DNA of 32,182 bases, from NCBI GenBank assembly GCA_003241875.1, contig QBLU01000007.1:87935-120116 (forward strand), given 5' to 3'. The notes beneath the pieces are model-generated. The model saw nothing but the letters and a program-made list of their open reading frames with translations. It searched no databases and was not told the origin of the DNA. How positions within the stretch are numbered: the first letter of the stretch is position 1; every line of letters starts with the position of its first letter. Position numbers and translations under genes: made by a program. Of the stretch, positions 15,903 to 24,561 are shown piece after piece. The stretch is from Alphaproteobacteria bacterium (GTDB lineage: Bacteria; Pseudomonadota; Alphaproteobacteria; Sphingomonadales; Sphingomonadaceae).

Positions 15903-17362
15903 ACCCGACCTTTGCCTCCATCGCCATCGCCGGGCCGGAAGCCGTGCTGACCGCCGGCAGCCTGCTGGCGTTGATGCTCGGCACCTATGGCGGCGGCGAT
16001 CGCGCTCTGAAGGGCCTGACCTGGGTCTGCGTGCTGATCCTTGGCATCGCCGGGCTGACATTGCTAGACGATCCGGCCACCCGGCAATATGCCTTTGACG
16101 GCCTGTATGTCGCCGATGGCTTTTCGGCGTTCCTGAAGGTTTTGATCCTCGGCTCCGCCGCGGCGTCGATGCTGCTGGCGCTGCCCTATCTGGCCGACGT
16201 GAAGACCGGGCGTTTCGAATATCCGGTGCTGCTGATGCTGGCGACGCTCGGCATGTGCATGATGGTCAGCGCCAACGACATGCTGTCGCTCTACATCGGC
16301 CTCGAACTGACCAGCTTGGCGTCCTATGTGCTTGCCGCCTTCCATCGCGGCGAAGCACGGTCGTCCGAGGCCGGCCTCAAATATTTCGTTCTCGGCGCGC
16401 TGGCCTCGGGCATCCTGCTCTACGGGATCACCCTGGTTTACGGCTTTGCCGGCTCGACCGGCTTCCCGGTGATGCACGCGGTGCTCGGCGCGCAGGCGGA
16501 GCGGTCGCTGGGCGTGCTGGTCGGGCTGGTGTTCATCGTCGCCGGCCTCGCCTTCAAGATCTCGGCAGTGCCGTTCCACATGTGGACGCCCGATGTCTAC
16601 GAAGGCGCGCCGACGCCGGTCGCCGCCTTCTTCTCGGCAGCACCCAAGGCGGCAGCGCTCGGCCTGCTGGTGCGCGTCCTTGTCGGCGCCTTCGGCCCGA
16701 TGCAGGTCGATTGGCAGCAGATCGTCATCTTCCTCAGCGTCGCCTCGATGGGCCTAGGCGCGGTCGGGGCCATTGGCCAGACCAACGTCAAGCGGCTGCT
16801 CGCTTATTCGTCGATCGCCAACATCGGCTTTGCGCTGGTAGGGTTGGCCGCGGCGACGCCCCAGGGTATCGAGGCGCTGCTGTTCTACACCGCCGTCTAT
16901 CTGGCGATGACGCTCGGCAGCTTCCTCGTCGTCCTTCAGCTGCGCCGCGCCGACGGGGCGCCGGTGGAACTGCTCAGCGACCTCAGCGGGCTGTCGAAGG
17001 TGCGGCCAGGCCTTGCCGCGGCATTGGCAATCTTCATGTTCAGCCTCGCCGGCATCCCGCCGCTGCTGGGTTTCTGGCCCAAGTTCGCGGTGTTCCAGGC
17101 GGCAGTCGGCGCCGGCCTGGTGCCGCTGGCGATCATCGGGTTCATCACCTCGGTGGTGGCCGCCTATTATTACCTGCGGCTCGTCAAGGTCATGTATTTC
17201 GATGATGCCGGCGTCGCGGTGGTCAGCGATGGCGGCCGTACCAATGGCGCGATGATCGCCGCGGCGGCGCTGTTCTGCTCGCCGATCGGCATGCTGGCGA
17301 TCACGCCGCTGGTGGCGGCGGCCGGGCGTGCCGCCGCCGCGCTGTACGTGATCACCGGTTGA
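15899..17362 (+). CDS. nuoN: NADH-quinone oxidoreductase subunit N
   Basis: 487 residues, about 14 helices (ND2 homologue), the third antiporter-like subunit of complex I. Signatures: LELTSLASYVLAAF and FKISAVPFHMWTPDVYEGAPTPV, carrying the conserved channel residues. The ATG at 15899 overlaps the nuoM TGA by four bases. The last bases (ggttga) overlap a TTG start for birA, so the operon continues into cofactor genes. Confidence 0.97.
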   Translation: MNPTFASIAIAGPEAVLTAGSLLALMLGTYGGGDRALKGLTWVCVLILGIAGLTLLDDPATRQYAFDGLYVADGFSAFLKVLILGSAAASMLLALPYLADVKTGRFEYPVLLMLATLGMCMMVSANDMLSLYIGLELTSLASYVLAAFHRGEARSSEAGLKYFVLGALASGILLYGITLVYGFAGSTGFPVMHAVLGAQAERSLGVLVGLVFIVAGLAFKISAVPFHMWTPDVYEGAPTPVAAFFSAAPKAAALGLLVRVLVGAFGPMQVDWQQIVIFLSVASMGLGAVGAIGQTNVKRLLAYSSIANIGFALVGLAAATPQGIEALLFYTAVYLAMTLGSFLVVLQLRRADGAPVELLSDLSGLSKVRPGLAAALAIFMFSLAGIPPLLGFWPKFAVFQAAVGAGLVPLAIIGFITSVVAAYYYLRLVKVMYFDDAGVAVVSDGGRTNGAMIAAAALFCSPIGMLAITPLVAAAGRAAAALYVITG

Positions 17363-18051
17363 TCGCGCCGGACTTCACCCACCTTGCCGAGGTGGGATCG
17401 ACCAACGACTGGCTGCTCGCCCGCGCCGCGGAGCTGCCCGACAACCACTGGGTGCTTGCCGATCGCCAGACCGCCGGCCGTGGCCGCCGCGGCCGCGCCT
17501 GGGGCGATGGCGCCGGCAATTTGATGGCATCGGTGCTGGTGAAGGCGGAAGGCCCGGTGCAGCAATTGTCGTTCGTTGGCGCGCTCGCGCTGCACGCGGC
17601 ACTGGGGCAGGGGGCGCGCATTCGCTTGAAATGGCCCAACGACTTGCTGCTCGATGGCGTCAAGCTGTCGGGTATCCTGCTCGAGCGCAGCGGCGATGCG
17701 CTGGTCATCGGCTTCGGCGCTAATCTTGCCACCTTTCCGGAAGGGACCGACCGCCCGGCGACATCGCTGGCCGCCGCTGGGTTGCCGGTACCTGCGCCCG
17801 CGGCGGTGCTGGCGGCGTTGATGACCGCTTTTGCCCAGGTTCGTGCGCTGTGGGCGGCGCAGGGCTTTGAGCCGATTCGCAGCCGCTGGCTGGCGCACGC
17901 CGCCGGAGTCGGTGACCGTATTGCTGCCCGCCTGGGCGACACGACGTTGGAAGGCCGCTTCGAGGGGCTGGCACCCGATGGCGCGCTGGCGCTGCGGCTC
18001 GACGACGGCAGCCTGCGCCCGGTGCACGCCGGCGAAGTGTTCGCGCTTTAG
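17359..18051 (+). CDS. birA: Biotin-[acetyl-CoA carboxylase] ligase (short BirA, no DNA-binding domain)
   Basis: 230 residues. It activates biotin with ATP and attaches it to the carrier lysine of biotin-dependent carboxylases. The catalytic loop G40-R-G-R-R-G-R46 and the segment RLKWPNDLLLDGVKLSGILLE (about residues 90-111) are present, as is a short C-terminal SH3-like domain. There is no N-terminal winged helix, so it is not a repressor, unlike E. coli BirA. The TTG start overlaps the nuoN TGA; this is the only start that keeps the conserved LAEVGSTND element. Cytoplasmic. coaX follows after 13 bp. Confidence 0.93.
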   Translation: MIAPDFTHLAEVGSTNDWLLARAAELPDNHWVLADRQTAGRGRRGRAWGDGAGNLMASVLVKAEGPVQQLSFVGALALHAALGQGARIRLKWPNDLLLDGVKLSGILLERSGDALVIGFGANLATFPEGTDRPATSLAAAGLPVPAPAAVLAALMTAFAQVRALWAAQGFEPIRSRWLAHAAGVGDRIAARLGDTTLEGRFEGLAPDGALALRLDDGSLRPVHAGEVFAL

Positions 18052-18064
18052 GGGGAGGGGGCTC

Positions 18065-18847
18065 ATGCTGCTCGCCATCGACGTCGGCAACACCAATATC
18101 GTCTTTGCCATTTGCGAAGGCGACGAGATCAAGTGGCGTTGGCGGATCAGCACCGATGGCCAACGCACCGCCGATGAATATGCCGTCTGGCTGCACCAGT
18201 TGATGCAGTTGGAGGGGGTCGAACGCGGGCTGATCGACGCCGCCATCATCGCCACCGTGGTGCCGCCGACGCTGTTCAACCTGCAGCGCCTGTGCCGCAA
18301 GTATTTCAACGTCGAGCCATTGGTCGTTGCCATCGGCGGTATCAACCTCGGCCTCCGCATCGACATGCCGAACCCGGCCGAGGTCGGCGCCGACCGGTTG
18401 GTCAACGCCGTCGCCGCCCATGCCGCCCACCCGGGCAACCTCATCGTTGTCGATTTCGGCACTGCCACCACGTTCGATGTCGTGTCTGCCGACGGGGCCT
18501 ATCAGGGCGGCGTCATTGCGCCGGGTATCAACCTCAGCATGGACGCGCTCTACCAGGCGGCCGCCAAGCTGCCGCGTATCGCGGTGGAGCCGCCCGGCGG
18601 CAATCTCGGCGTGATCGGCAAGGGCACCGTCCATGCCATGCAGTCCGGGGTGTTCTGGGGCTATGTCGGCCTCATTGAAGGTCTGGTGCGACGCATTACA
18701 TCGGAGATCAACGGTGCCGTGACGGTGATCGCCACCGGCGGTCTTGCCACATTGTTCAATCGCCATACTTCCGCCATCGATAGCGTCGATGGCGACCTGA
18801 CAATTCGCGGTTTGATCCGCATTCATGCCCTCAACCAGGGCCAATAA
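18065..18847 (+). CDS. coaX: Type III pantothenate kinase
   Basis: 260 residues, the usual length. It phosphorylates pantothenate, the first step of coenzyme A synthesis; the type III enzyme is not feedback-inhibited by CoA and needs a monovalent cation. ASKHA-fold motifs are visible: the phosphate loop AIDVGNTN (D6, N9), G108-A-D-R111, and D130-F-G-T-A-T135, followed by GGVIAPGI. A GGGGGAGGGGG Shine-Dalgarno precedes ATG 18065. It sits between birA and rnj, an arrangement conserved in sphingomonads. Confidence 0.96.
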   Translation: MLLAIDVGNTNIVFAICEGDEIKWRWRISTDGQRTADEYAVWLHQLMQLEGVERGLIDAAIIATVVPPTLFNLQRLCRKYFNVEPLVVAIGGINLGLRIDMPNPAEVGADRLVNAVAAHAAHPGNLIVVDFGTATTFDVVSADGAYQGGVIAPGINLSMDALYQAAAKLPRIAVEPPGGNLGVIGKGTVHAMQSGVFWGYVGLIEGLVRRITSEINGAVTVIATGGLATLFNRHTSAIDSVDGDLTIRGLIRIHALNQGQ

Positions 18848-18872
18848 CACAACAGAAAAGACTTTTGATTAG

Positions 18873-20519
18873 ATGAAACCGGGTAAAGAACTGATTTTCC
18901 TGCCATTGGGCGGGTCGGGCGAGATTGGCATGAACGTCAATCTTTATGGCTGCAACGGCAAATGGGTGATGGTCGATCTCGGCATGACCTTTGCCGATCC
19001 GTCCTATCCCGGCGTCGAACTGGTGCTGCCGGACCTGAGCTTCATCGAGGATCGCGCCGCCGACCTGCTCGGTATCGTGCTGACCCATGGCCATGAAGAC
19101 CATATCGGCGCCATTCCCTATCTCGCCAACGACCTCGGCGTGCCGCTTTATGCGACGCCGTTCACCGCCGGCCTGATCGCCAAGAAGCTCGAGGAGGAGG
19201 GGCTGACCAAGGAGGTCAAGCTCAACATCATCCCCATGGGCGGCACGCTGCAGCTCTGCGATTTCGGCTTTCGCTATGTCGCGCTGGCGCACTCGATTCC
19301 GGAAGGGAACGCGCTTGTCATCGACACGCCCTATGGCCGGATTTTCCACACCGGCGACTGGAAGCTCGACGACGGCCCGCTGCTCGGCAGCCCGGCCTCG
19401 GCAGCGCAGCTGACCGCGATCGGCGACAGCGGCGTCCTCGCCATGGTCGGCGATTCCACCAACGTCTTCAATGAAAAGGCGTCGGGCAGCGAGACCGATG
19501 TGCGCGAGGGCCTGCTGAAGGTTGTCAAGGCGCGCAAGAAAGGTCGTGTCGTTGTCACCACCTTTGCCTCAAACGCCGCGCGCCTGGCAACTCTCGGCTG
19601 GGTCGCCAAGGAAACCGGCCGCCACCTGGTGCTCGCCGGCCGCTCGATGGACCGCATCACCCAGGTCGCCAAGGCCACCGGCTATCTGAAGGACATGCCG
19701 CCGACGCTGTCGTGGAACGATGCCGCCAACATGGACCCGTCCAAGCTGCTGATCCTGTGCACCGGTGCGCAAGGCGAGCCGATGGCGGCGCTGAGCCGCA
19801 TCGCCGATGGCTCGCACCCGGTGCTGAAACTGGAGCCGGGCGACCTCGTCGTCTATTCGTCAAAGCAGATTCCCGGCAACGAACTCGCCATCGGCCGCGT
19901 CCAGAACGCGCTGGCCACGCGCGGCATCGAGGTCATCACCGAGAAGCAGGCGCACGTCCATGTGTCGGGCCATCCCGGCCGGCCCGAGCTGGAGGCCATG
20001 TACGACTGGATCCGCCCCGAAATCGCCATTCCCGTGCATGGCGAGCGCCGTCACATGGAAGCGCACGCCGCCCTGGCGCTGGCCAATGGCGTGCCCCGCG
20101 CGATGGTGCCGATCAACGGTAGCGCAATCCGGCTGGCACCGAATGGCCCCAAGCTGCTCGGCCATGAAAAGGCCGGACGGCTGGTGCTCGACGGCGACGT
20201 CATCCTGCCCGCCAATGGCGCGACAATCGTCGAGCGTCGGCGCCTGATGATGAGCGGCCATATGGGCGTGACCGTCGTGCTGTCGCGCGATGGCAAGGTC
20301 GCCGCCGATCCGGCGATTACCGCCCAGGGCGTGCCGGTGGAGGAGGACAAGGCGGATTTCCTGTCGCAATGCGCCAACGCCGCCCGCGCCGCCGCCACCA
20401 AGGGCGATTCGCGCCAGACCGAGAAATATGCCGAGGCCATTCGCCTCGCCGTCCGCAAGGTGGCGCGCGAATGGACCGGCAAGAAGCCGGTGACCGATGT
20501 GCAGGTGGTGCGGTTGTAG
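18873..20519 (+). CDS. rnj: Ribonuclease J
   Basis: 548 residues. RNase J is a metallo-beta-lactamase/beta-CASP nuclease with 5'-3' exonuclease and endonuclease activity on RNA, used in rRNA maturation and mRNA decay. The metal-binding motif is T71-H72-G-H74-E-D76-H77; further motifs are FHTGDWKLDD, the beta-CASP segment near GDSTN, and the late histidine in HVSGHPGRPE. Start ATG 18873 (MKPGKELIFLPLGG) follows an A-rich leader with only a weak Shine-Dalgarno (agaaaaga). It is separated from coaX by 25 bp and is probably cotranscribed with it. Confidence 0.96.
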   Translation: MKPGKELIFLPLGGSGEIGMNVNLYGCNGKWVMVDLGMTFADPSYPGVELVLPDLSFIEDRAADLLGIVLTHGHEDHIGAIPYLANDLGVPLYATPFTAGLIAKKLEEEGLTKEVKLNIIPMGGTLQLCDFGFRYVALAHSIPEGNALVIDTPYGRIFHTGDWKLDDGPLLGSPASAAQLTAIGDSGVLAMVGDSTNVFNEKASGSETDVREGLLKVVKARKKGRVVVTTFASNAARLATLGWVAKETGRHLVLAGRSMDRITQVAKATGYLKDMPPTLSWNDAANMDPSKLLILCTGAQGEPMAALSRIADGSHPVLKLEPGDLVVYSSKQIPGNELAIGRVQNALATRGIEVITEKQAHVHVSGHPGRPELEAMYDWIRPEIAIPVHGERRHMEAHAALALANGVPRAMVPINGSAIRLAPNGPKLLGHEKAGRLVLDGDVILPANGATIVERRRLMMSGHMGVTVVLSRDGKVAADPAITAQGVPVEEDKADFLSQCANAARAAATKGDSRQTEKYAEAIRLAVRKVAREWTGKKPVTDVQVVRL

Positions 20520-20543
20520 CGGCGCGATGACCGGGATGCTGCC

Positions 20544-20831
20544 ATGAAACCGGCCTCCGCCATCGCGATCTACCTGCTGTTCTGGACGCTGACGCTGTTC
20601 GCGGTGCTGCCGTTCGGCGTCCGCACCACCCGTGAAAGCGGCGCCGAGCCGGTGCCGGGCCAGGCCGAATCGGCGCCGCACAATCCGATGCTGGGCAAGA
20701 AGCTGATGTGGACAACGGTCGTGGCAACGGTGTTGTTTGCGCTGTTCTATGCCAATTATGTCCAGGGTTGGATTCTGTTCGAGGATATTCCGGGCTGGAA
20801 GGACAGCGGCCCTTATCGCCCGGCAAGCTGA
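20544..20831 (+). CDS. DUF1467 family two-helix membrane protein
   Basis: 95 residues. Two membrane helices (about residues 6-26 and 54-77) flank a hydrophilic loop with the conserved LPFGVRTTRESG motif; the C-terminus is short and polar. This matches DUF1467, a small alphaproteobacterial family of unknown function usually found next to rnj or CDS of this operon. It lies 24 bp after rnj and is the last gene of the nuo-birA-coaX-rnj run. Its 3' end overlaps the 3' end of the convergent TrpF-like gene by 19 bases, with no visible terminator. Confidence 0.85.
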   Translation: MKPASAIAIYLLFWTLTLFAVLPFGVRTTRESGAEPVPGQAESAPHNPMLGKKLMWTTVVATVLFALFYANYVQGWILFEDIPGWKDSGPYRPAS

Positions 20832-21481
20832 TCGGCGGCGCGCACCGCTGACACGAATGCTGCCAGCTTGGCCATGTCGAGCGTCCTATCGCTGCGGATC
20901 CCCGAACATAGATCGACGCCGAACGGCTTCACCCGGGCGATGGCCGTGCCGACATTGGCCGCGGTGAGCCCGCCCGCCAGGAAGACCGGGTGCGGGCTGG
21001 CTGCGACGAAGGCGGCGCTGATAGTCCAGTCATGGACGTCGCCGGTGCCACCCAGTGTCGGGATGGCCGCGCCGGGCTTGCCCGAATCAAGCAGGAAGGC
21101 GTGGACGTGCGGGGCATAGGCGGGGATCAGGTCGAGTGCCTCGCCGCCTTCGACATGGATGACCTGCACCCGGCGGGTATGCGGCAGCAATGACGCCAGC
21201 CGCGCCGATTGGGCCGCATCGATATGACTGACGATCTGCACGACGGGGACGCCGGTGCGGCGGACATGATCGGCAATCGCCGCCGCGTCGGTTTCGCTGG
21301 TCAGCAGGAAAGCGGCGACCGGCGGCGGCACCGCGGCGGCAATTTCGGCGATCAGTGCGTCGGAGATCGGCCCCGGCCCCGAGGGCATGGCGCCGACGAG
21401 GCCGACAGCATCGGCCCCGGCGGCGACGGCGGCCCGCATTTCCGCCACCGACGCCATGCAGCACGTCTTGATACGGGTCAT
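20813..21481 (-). CDS. TrpF-like (phosphoribosylanthranilate isomerase family) protein, divergent
   Basis: 222 residues of the TrpF beta/alpha-barrel type: MTRIKTCCMAS at the start, then HAFLLDSGKP, L-G-G-T-G (residues 133-137), HDW, FLAGGLTAANV and GVDLCSGIRS in order. TrpF isomerises phosphoribosylanthranilate in tryptophan synthesis. The catalytic Cys7 and Asp122 are kept, but the motif K-I-C-G becomes K-T-C-C, the substrate-binding S-P-R becomes S-G-P-G (residues 34-37), and the QLHG histidine is lost (QIVS). No trpA/trpB adjoins it. It could be a weak TrpF or a paralog with another sugar-phosphate substrate. The ATG at 21481 lies 11 bp after the coiled-coil gene. Confidence 0.75.
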   Translation of the reverse strand: MTRIKTCCMASVAEMRAAVAAGADAVGLVGAMPSGPGPISDALIAEIAAAVPPPVAAFLLTSETDAAAIADHVRRTGVPVVQIVSHIDAAQSARLASLLPHTRRVQVIHVEGGEALDLIPAYAPHVHAFLLDSGKPGAAIPTLGGTGDVHDWTISAAFVAASPHPVFLAGGLTAANVGTAIARVKPFGVDLCSGIRSDRTLDMAKLAAFVSAVRAADQLAGR

Positions 21482-21492
21482 TGCCGGACGCG

Positions 21493-23634
21493 TTACTGGA
21501 AGCGATCGGCAGCCTGGGCCAGTGCGACGTAGAGCCGGCCGACGTTCGAGGACAGCAGCGCCACCGACAGCGACTTGCCCTCGCGGTCGGGGAGCACATG
21601 GCTGATAAGCTTTTCGAATTCCTCGATGTAATGCGTCGCCTTGACCCGGAATTCGGGGTCATGGTGGAAATGCCGTTCGACGGCACGCTGGCCATTGGCG
21701 TCGAGGTGCTCGGCGACGCGGCGGGCAAAGATGCTGCGGTCGCCCTTCATGTAGCTGTCCCAGGCGTTGTCTTCGATCTCGAACGACAGCAGTCCGGCGA
21801 TGTCGATGGCCTCGGCGTGCATAGCGTCGATCAGCTCGCTCGACCGCCGGGCGAGTGTGTTGCGTTCCTTGACCTCGAAGCGGGTGTCGACTTCGTCGAT
21901 CCGCTGCTCGACCTTGGCGACGGTCTCAGTGAGCCCGAGCAGCCGCTGGGTGATGCGATCCGATGCGGCCTGGGCGGCCGCAGCGACCCGCTCGTGCATG
22001 GTTTCGACCTCGGCGAGCTGGGCCCGGATCGGCACGCCGAACGCCAGCTCGGCGCGGCTGCTGCCGACCTGGTCGAGTGCTGCCTCGGCTTCGGCGACGA
22101 CGTTGGTCAACGTTTCGCGCATCGTGCCGGCGGTCTGGTTGGCGATGTCGCGGACGCGGCCGAACACTTCGATCAGCTGGGTCGATGCCGCGAGCGAGGC
22201 GCTGCCGGTATGGGTCTCGATGTCGGCGAGCGCGGTGCGGGCCAGCGACAGGTCTTCGCCGAGCTTGGTCGCCGCGGTATCGAGCGCATTGCGCGCCGCC
22301 TCGAGCTGGGCCTGGGCCGCGGCGATGCTGTCGCCGCCGCTGCGCAGTGGCAGCGACAGCTGGTCGGCGCGCTCGTGCAGGTCGCCGAGGCGCAGCGCCA
22401 TGTCGTCGATCTGCGGCAGGGCCGCAGGCAGCGCGCTCTGCAGCGAGCCGAGCGTGCCCTCCACCGTCAGCCCGATGGCCGCCAGTCGCGATTCGACCGT
22501 CGCCAGCGCCTCTTCGGTCACGCCGATCGGGTCGCCGAGCTGGTGTATCGCCTCGCGTGCCTCGACCATCCGGGCGGCGATGCCTTCGAGCGCGTTGCTG
22601 CCGGTTGTCGCCGAATTGCCGAGCTTGGCATCGAGCACGGTGAAGCTGCGGCTGATCTCCTCGATCATCGCGTTGAAGCGTGCCGACTGGTCATCGAGCT
22701 CGCCGCCGAGCTGGCCGGTGGTGCCAAGCAGATTCTGGAGCCTCTCCCCGATCTGGCGAGCAGCCTCGCCGCCGATATGGTCGAGCGTGACGCGGGCTTG
22801 GTCGACACTTGCCAGCATGGCGTTGGTCTGCGCGTGGACACCGTCGCGGGTGGCGTCCATGGCGGCGGTGGTCCGTGCAAAGGCAGCGTCGACGCCGTCG
22901 ACGAGCTGCGCCAGCGGGGCCGCAACGGCTGCCTGGGCGGTGGTCGAGGCTGTCCCGATGGCGGTGAGGGCGGCGACGGTTTCCGCGGTCGTAGCCCGGG
23001 CCTGGGCTTCGGCGGCGGCGGCTTGATCGTGTAACGCCGTCAGCATGCGCTCGGCTTCGGCAATCTGCTTGTGCAGCCCGGCTTCGGACGCGGCGAGCAT
23101 CGCGGTCAGGCGTTCGGCCTCGGTAACGGCAGCGGGGGTGGCATCGGCCAGCGAAACCGTCGCGTCGCGGGTGTGGGCGGTCGCTTCGGTCAGCTTCATG
23201 CTTGCGGCCTCGAGCGCTCCGACGGCGCCAAGCAGGGTTTCATGCTGGCGCTCGACCGGCCCGGCAATGGCATCGAGGCGGGCGGTCAACGCCGACAGCC
23301 GATCCTCCAGCATGACGAGGGCATTAGCGCTGCGGTCGGTGCGCTGCTCGGCGAGCAGGGCATGGCGCGCCATCAGCTCGGTGCGCTGCGCATTGGCGCC
23401 GCTGCGGTCGCGCAGCTGCCCGGCGACGAGCCAGATTACCGCCAGCGGGGCAGCGAGGATCATGGCTGCCGAGGCGGCGTTCGCAGCCGCGAGCAGCGCT
23501 GCCGATGGCGGGCCGCCCGTCACCAGCGGTGCCAGCGCCAGCGCCGCCAGACAGAGCCAGACGACGCCCGCGACGATGGCCACGACCATCGGCCAGCGCC
23601 GGGATTGCGGCAGTTCCAGATTGTCTTCCATCAT
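21493..23634 (-). CDS. Large two-TM coiled-coil membrane protein of unknown function
   Basis: 713 residues. Two membrane helices (about 17-38 and 52-75, the second VIWLVAGQ) are followed by about 500 residues of Ala/Thr/Glu-rich helical sequence with dense heptad-like spacing. A more globular C-terminal 120 residues begins LARRSSELIDAMHAEAIDIAG and includes SYMKGDRSIFARRVAEHLD and HHDPEFRVKATHYIEEF. The pattern resembles bacterial scaffolds or polarity factors; I recognise no catalytic motif and no methyl-accepting domain. The ATG at 23634 overlaps the stop of the upstream CDP-alcohol transferase (ATGA), giving coupled translation; a GGGGG stretch touches this ATG, so the next ATG (23631) may be used instead. 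Confidence 0.75.
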   Translation of the reverse strand: MMEDNLELPQSRRWPMVVAIVAGVVWLCLAALALAPLVTGGPPSAALLAAANAASAAMILAAPLAVIWLVAGQLRDRSGANAQRTELMARHALLAEQRTDRSANALVMLEDRLSALTARLDAIAGPVERQHETLLGAVGALEAASMKLTEATAHTRDATVSLADATPAAVTEAERLTAMLAASEAGLHKQIAEAERMLTALHDQAAAAEAQARATTAETVAALTAIGTASTTAQAAVAAPLAQLVDGVDAAFARTTAAMDATRDGVHAQTNAMLASVDQARVTLDHIGGEAARQIGERLQNLLGTTGQLGGELDDQSARFNAMIEEISRSFTVLDAKLGNSATTGSNALEGIAARMVEAREAIHQLGDPIGVTEEALATVESRLAAIGLTVEGTLGSLQSALPAALPQIDDMALRLGDLHERADQLSLPLRSGGDSIAAAQAQLEAARNALDTAATKLGEDLSLARTALADIETHTGSASLAASTQLIEVFGRVRDIANQTAGTMRETLTNVVAEAEAALDQVGSSRAELAFGVPIRAQLAEVETMHERVAAAAQAASDRITQRLLGLTETVAKVEQRIDEVDTRFEVKERNTLARRSSELIDAMHAEAIDIAGLLSFEIEDNAWDSYMKGDRSIFARRVAEHLDANGQRAVERHFHHDPEFRVKATHYIEEFEKLISHVLPDREGKSLSVALLSSNVGRLYVALAQAADRFQ

Positions 23635-24476
23635 CCCCCGACGTGGCCGTGCCGAACCGGCATTGACGGATGCAGGGTAAGCGCGGATTCGCAGCGCCGC
23701 AACTGCCATGCCAACGCCAGCGCCAGCAGCGTCAGGACGGCGATTTCCCAGTACCAGTAAAGCAGCGGATTGCCGGCGAGGCAGGCCAGCGCAATGGCGA
23801 TGGTGCGGTTGTTCGCCGACAGCACGCACAGGCGCCGCACCAGCGGCGCGGTCTCGGCCAGATAACGCGGCAGCAGGCCGGGGTCGGCGGCGAGCGTCAC
23901 ATCGACCTCACGGGCGCCGCTGCCCAGCTTTTGCTCGACGCGGTTGTACAGGCCCTCGATGCCCATGCCGGAGGGTGGTCGTGCCTCGGTGCAGAAGACG
24001 CCGCGGGCGCGGCGCTTCCAGGCTTCGCGCTCGCCTTCGTACCAGGCCGACTGCACCGCGTGGCAGGCACCCGAGACCAGTGCCAACGCCAGCACCCAGG
24101 GCCAATCGGCGAACGACAGCGCGATCGGCAGCAGGACGAATACAAAGGCGAGATAATCGCACAGCCCGTCGATGACCCGGCCGAGCGGGCTGGTCTTGCC
24201 GCTGGCCCGCGCCAGCTTGCCGTCGAGCCCGTCCATGATGTGCCAACCGACCATCAGCAGGAAGCCCGCGACGACGTACAGCGGCTGCTGCCAGTGCCAA
24301 TAGCACCAGCCGGCGGCGGCGCCGAACCCCATGCCGGTGAAGGAAACCGTGTTGGGATGGATGCCCAGGCGCAGCGCCAGCGGCAGCAGCTGATCGGCAA
24401 GCGGATGCACCACCCACAGGTTGGTCGGGTCCTCGATGACGGCCGGTCGGGCGATGTTCTGGGTCAAATCGATCAC
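23631..24476 (-). CDS. CDP-alcohol phosphatidyltransferase family protein (canonical motif)
   Basis: 281 residues. Multi-pass membrane enzyme with the full family motif: D82-G-L-D85-G-K-L-A-R90, eight residues, G99-x3-D103-x3-D107. Such enzymes join an alcohol phosphate or alcohol to a CDP-activated lipid or CDP-inositol. An N-terminal soluble stretch (residues 1-25) precedes HPLADQLLPLALRLGIHPNTVS, the usual entry to the first helix; a soluble insert lies at about residues 145-185. The start is GTG 24476, the first start after an in-frame stop, with no clear Shine-Dalgarno. It is divergent from a second CDP-alcohol transferase and the inositol-phosphate synthase operon, so an inositol-linked product is a reasonable inference. 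Confidence 0.85.
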   Translation of the reverse strand: MIDLTQNIARPAVIEDPTNLWVVHPLADQLLPLALRLGIHPNTVSFTGMGFGAAAGWCYWHWQQPLYVVAGFLLMVGWHIMDGLDGKLARASGKTSPLGRVIDGLCDYLAFVFVLLPIALSFADWPWVLALALVSGACHAVQSAWYEGEREAWKRRARGVFCTEARPPSGMGIEGLYNRVEQKLGSGAREVDVTLAADPGLLPRYLAETAPLVRRLCVLSANNRTIAIALACLAGNPLLYWYWEIAVLTLLALALAWQLRRCESALTLHPSMPVRHGHVGG

Positions 24477-24504
24477 GACACTGCGCTAATCGCCACAGTG
24501 CAGC

Positions 24505-24535
24505 CTTGGCAAGCGCCACTGCAACGCCCTATGAG
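24505..24535. promoter_or_regulatory. Divergent promoter region with shared CTTG-G-CAAG element
   Basis: In the 85-bp gap, CTTG (24505-24508), G, CAAG (24510-24513) form an odd palindrome. Rightward it supplies a -35-like TTGGCA (24506-24511) with an 18-nt spacer to TATGAG (24530-24535). Leftward it supplies TTGCCA with a weak -10. The two gene sets may be co-regulated. Confidence 0.35.
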
Positions 24536-24561
24536 GCACGCCGCACAGGCAATGGGGTGTA

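Noticed and set aside
24506-24523. Sigma-54-like TTGGCAAG...TGCA upstream of the second CDP-alcohol transferase
   Set aside because: GG to GC spacing is 11, so the match is accidental; a sigma-70 reading of the same bases fits better.
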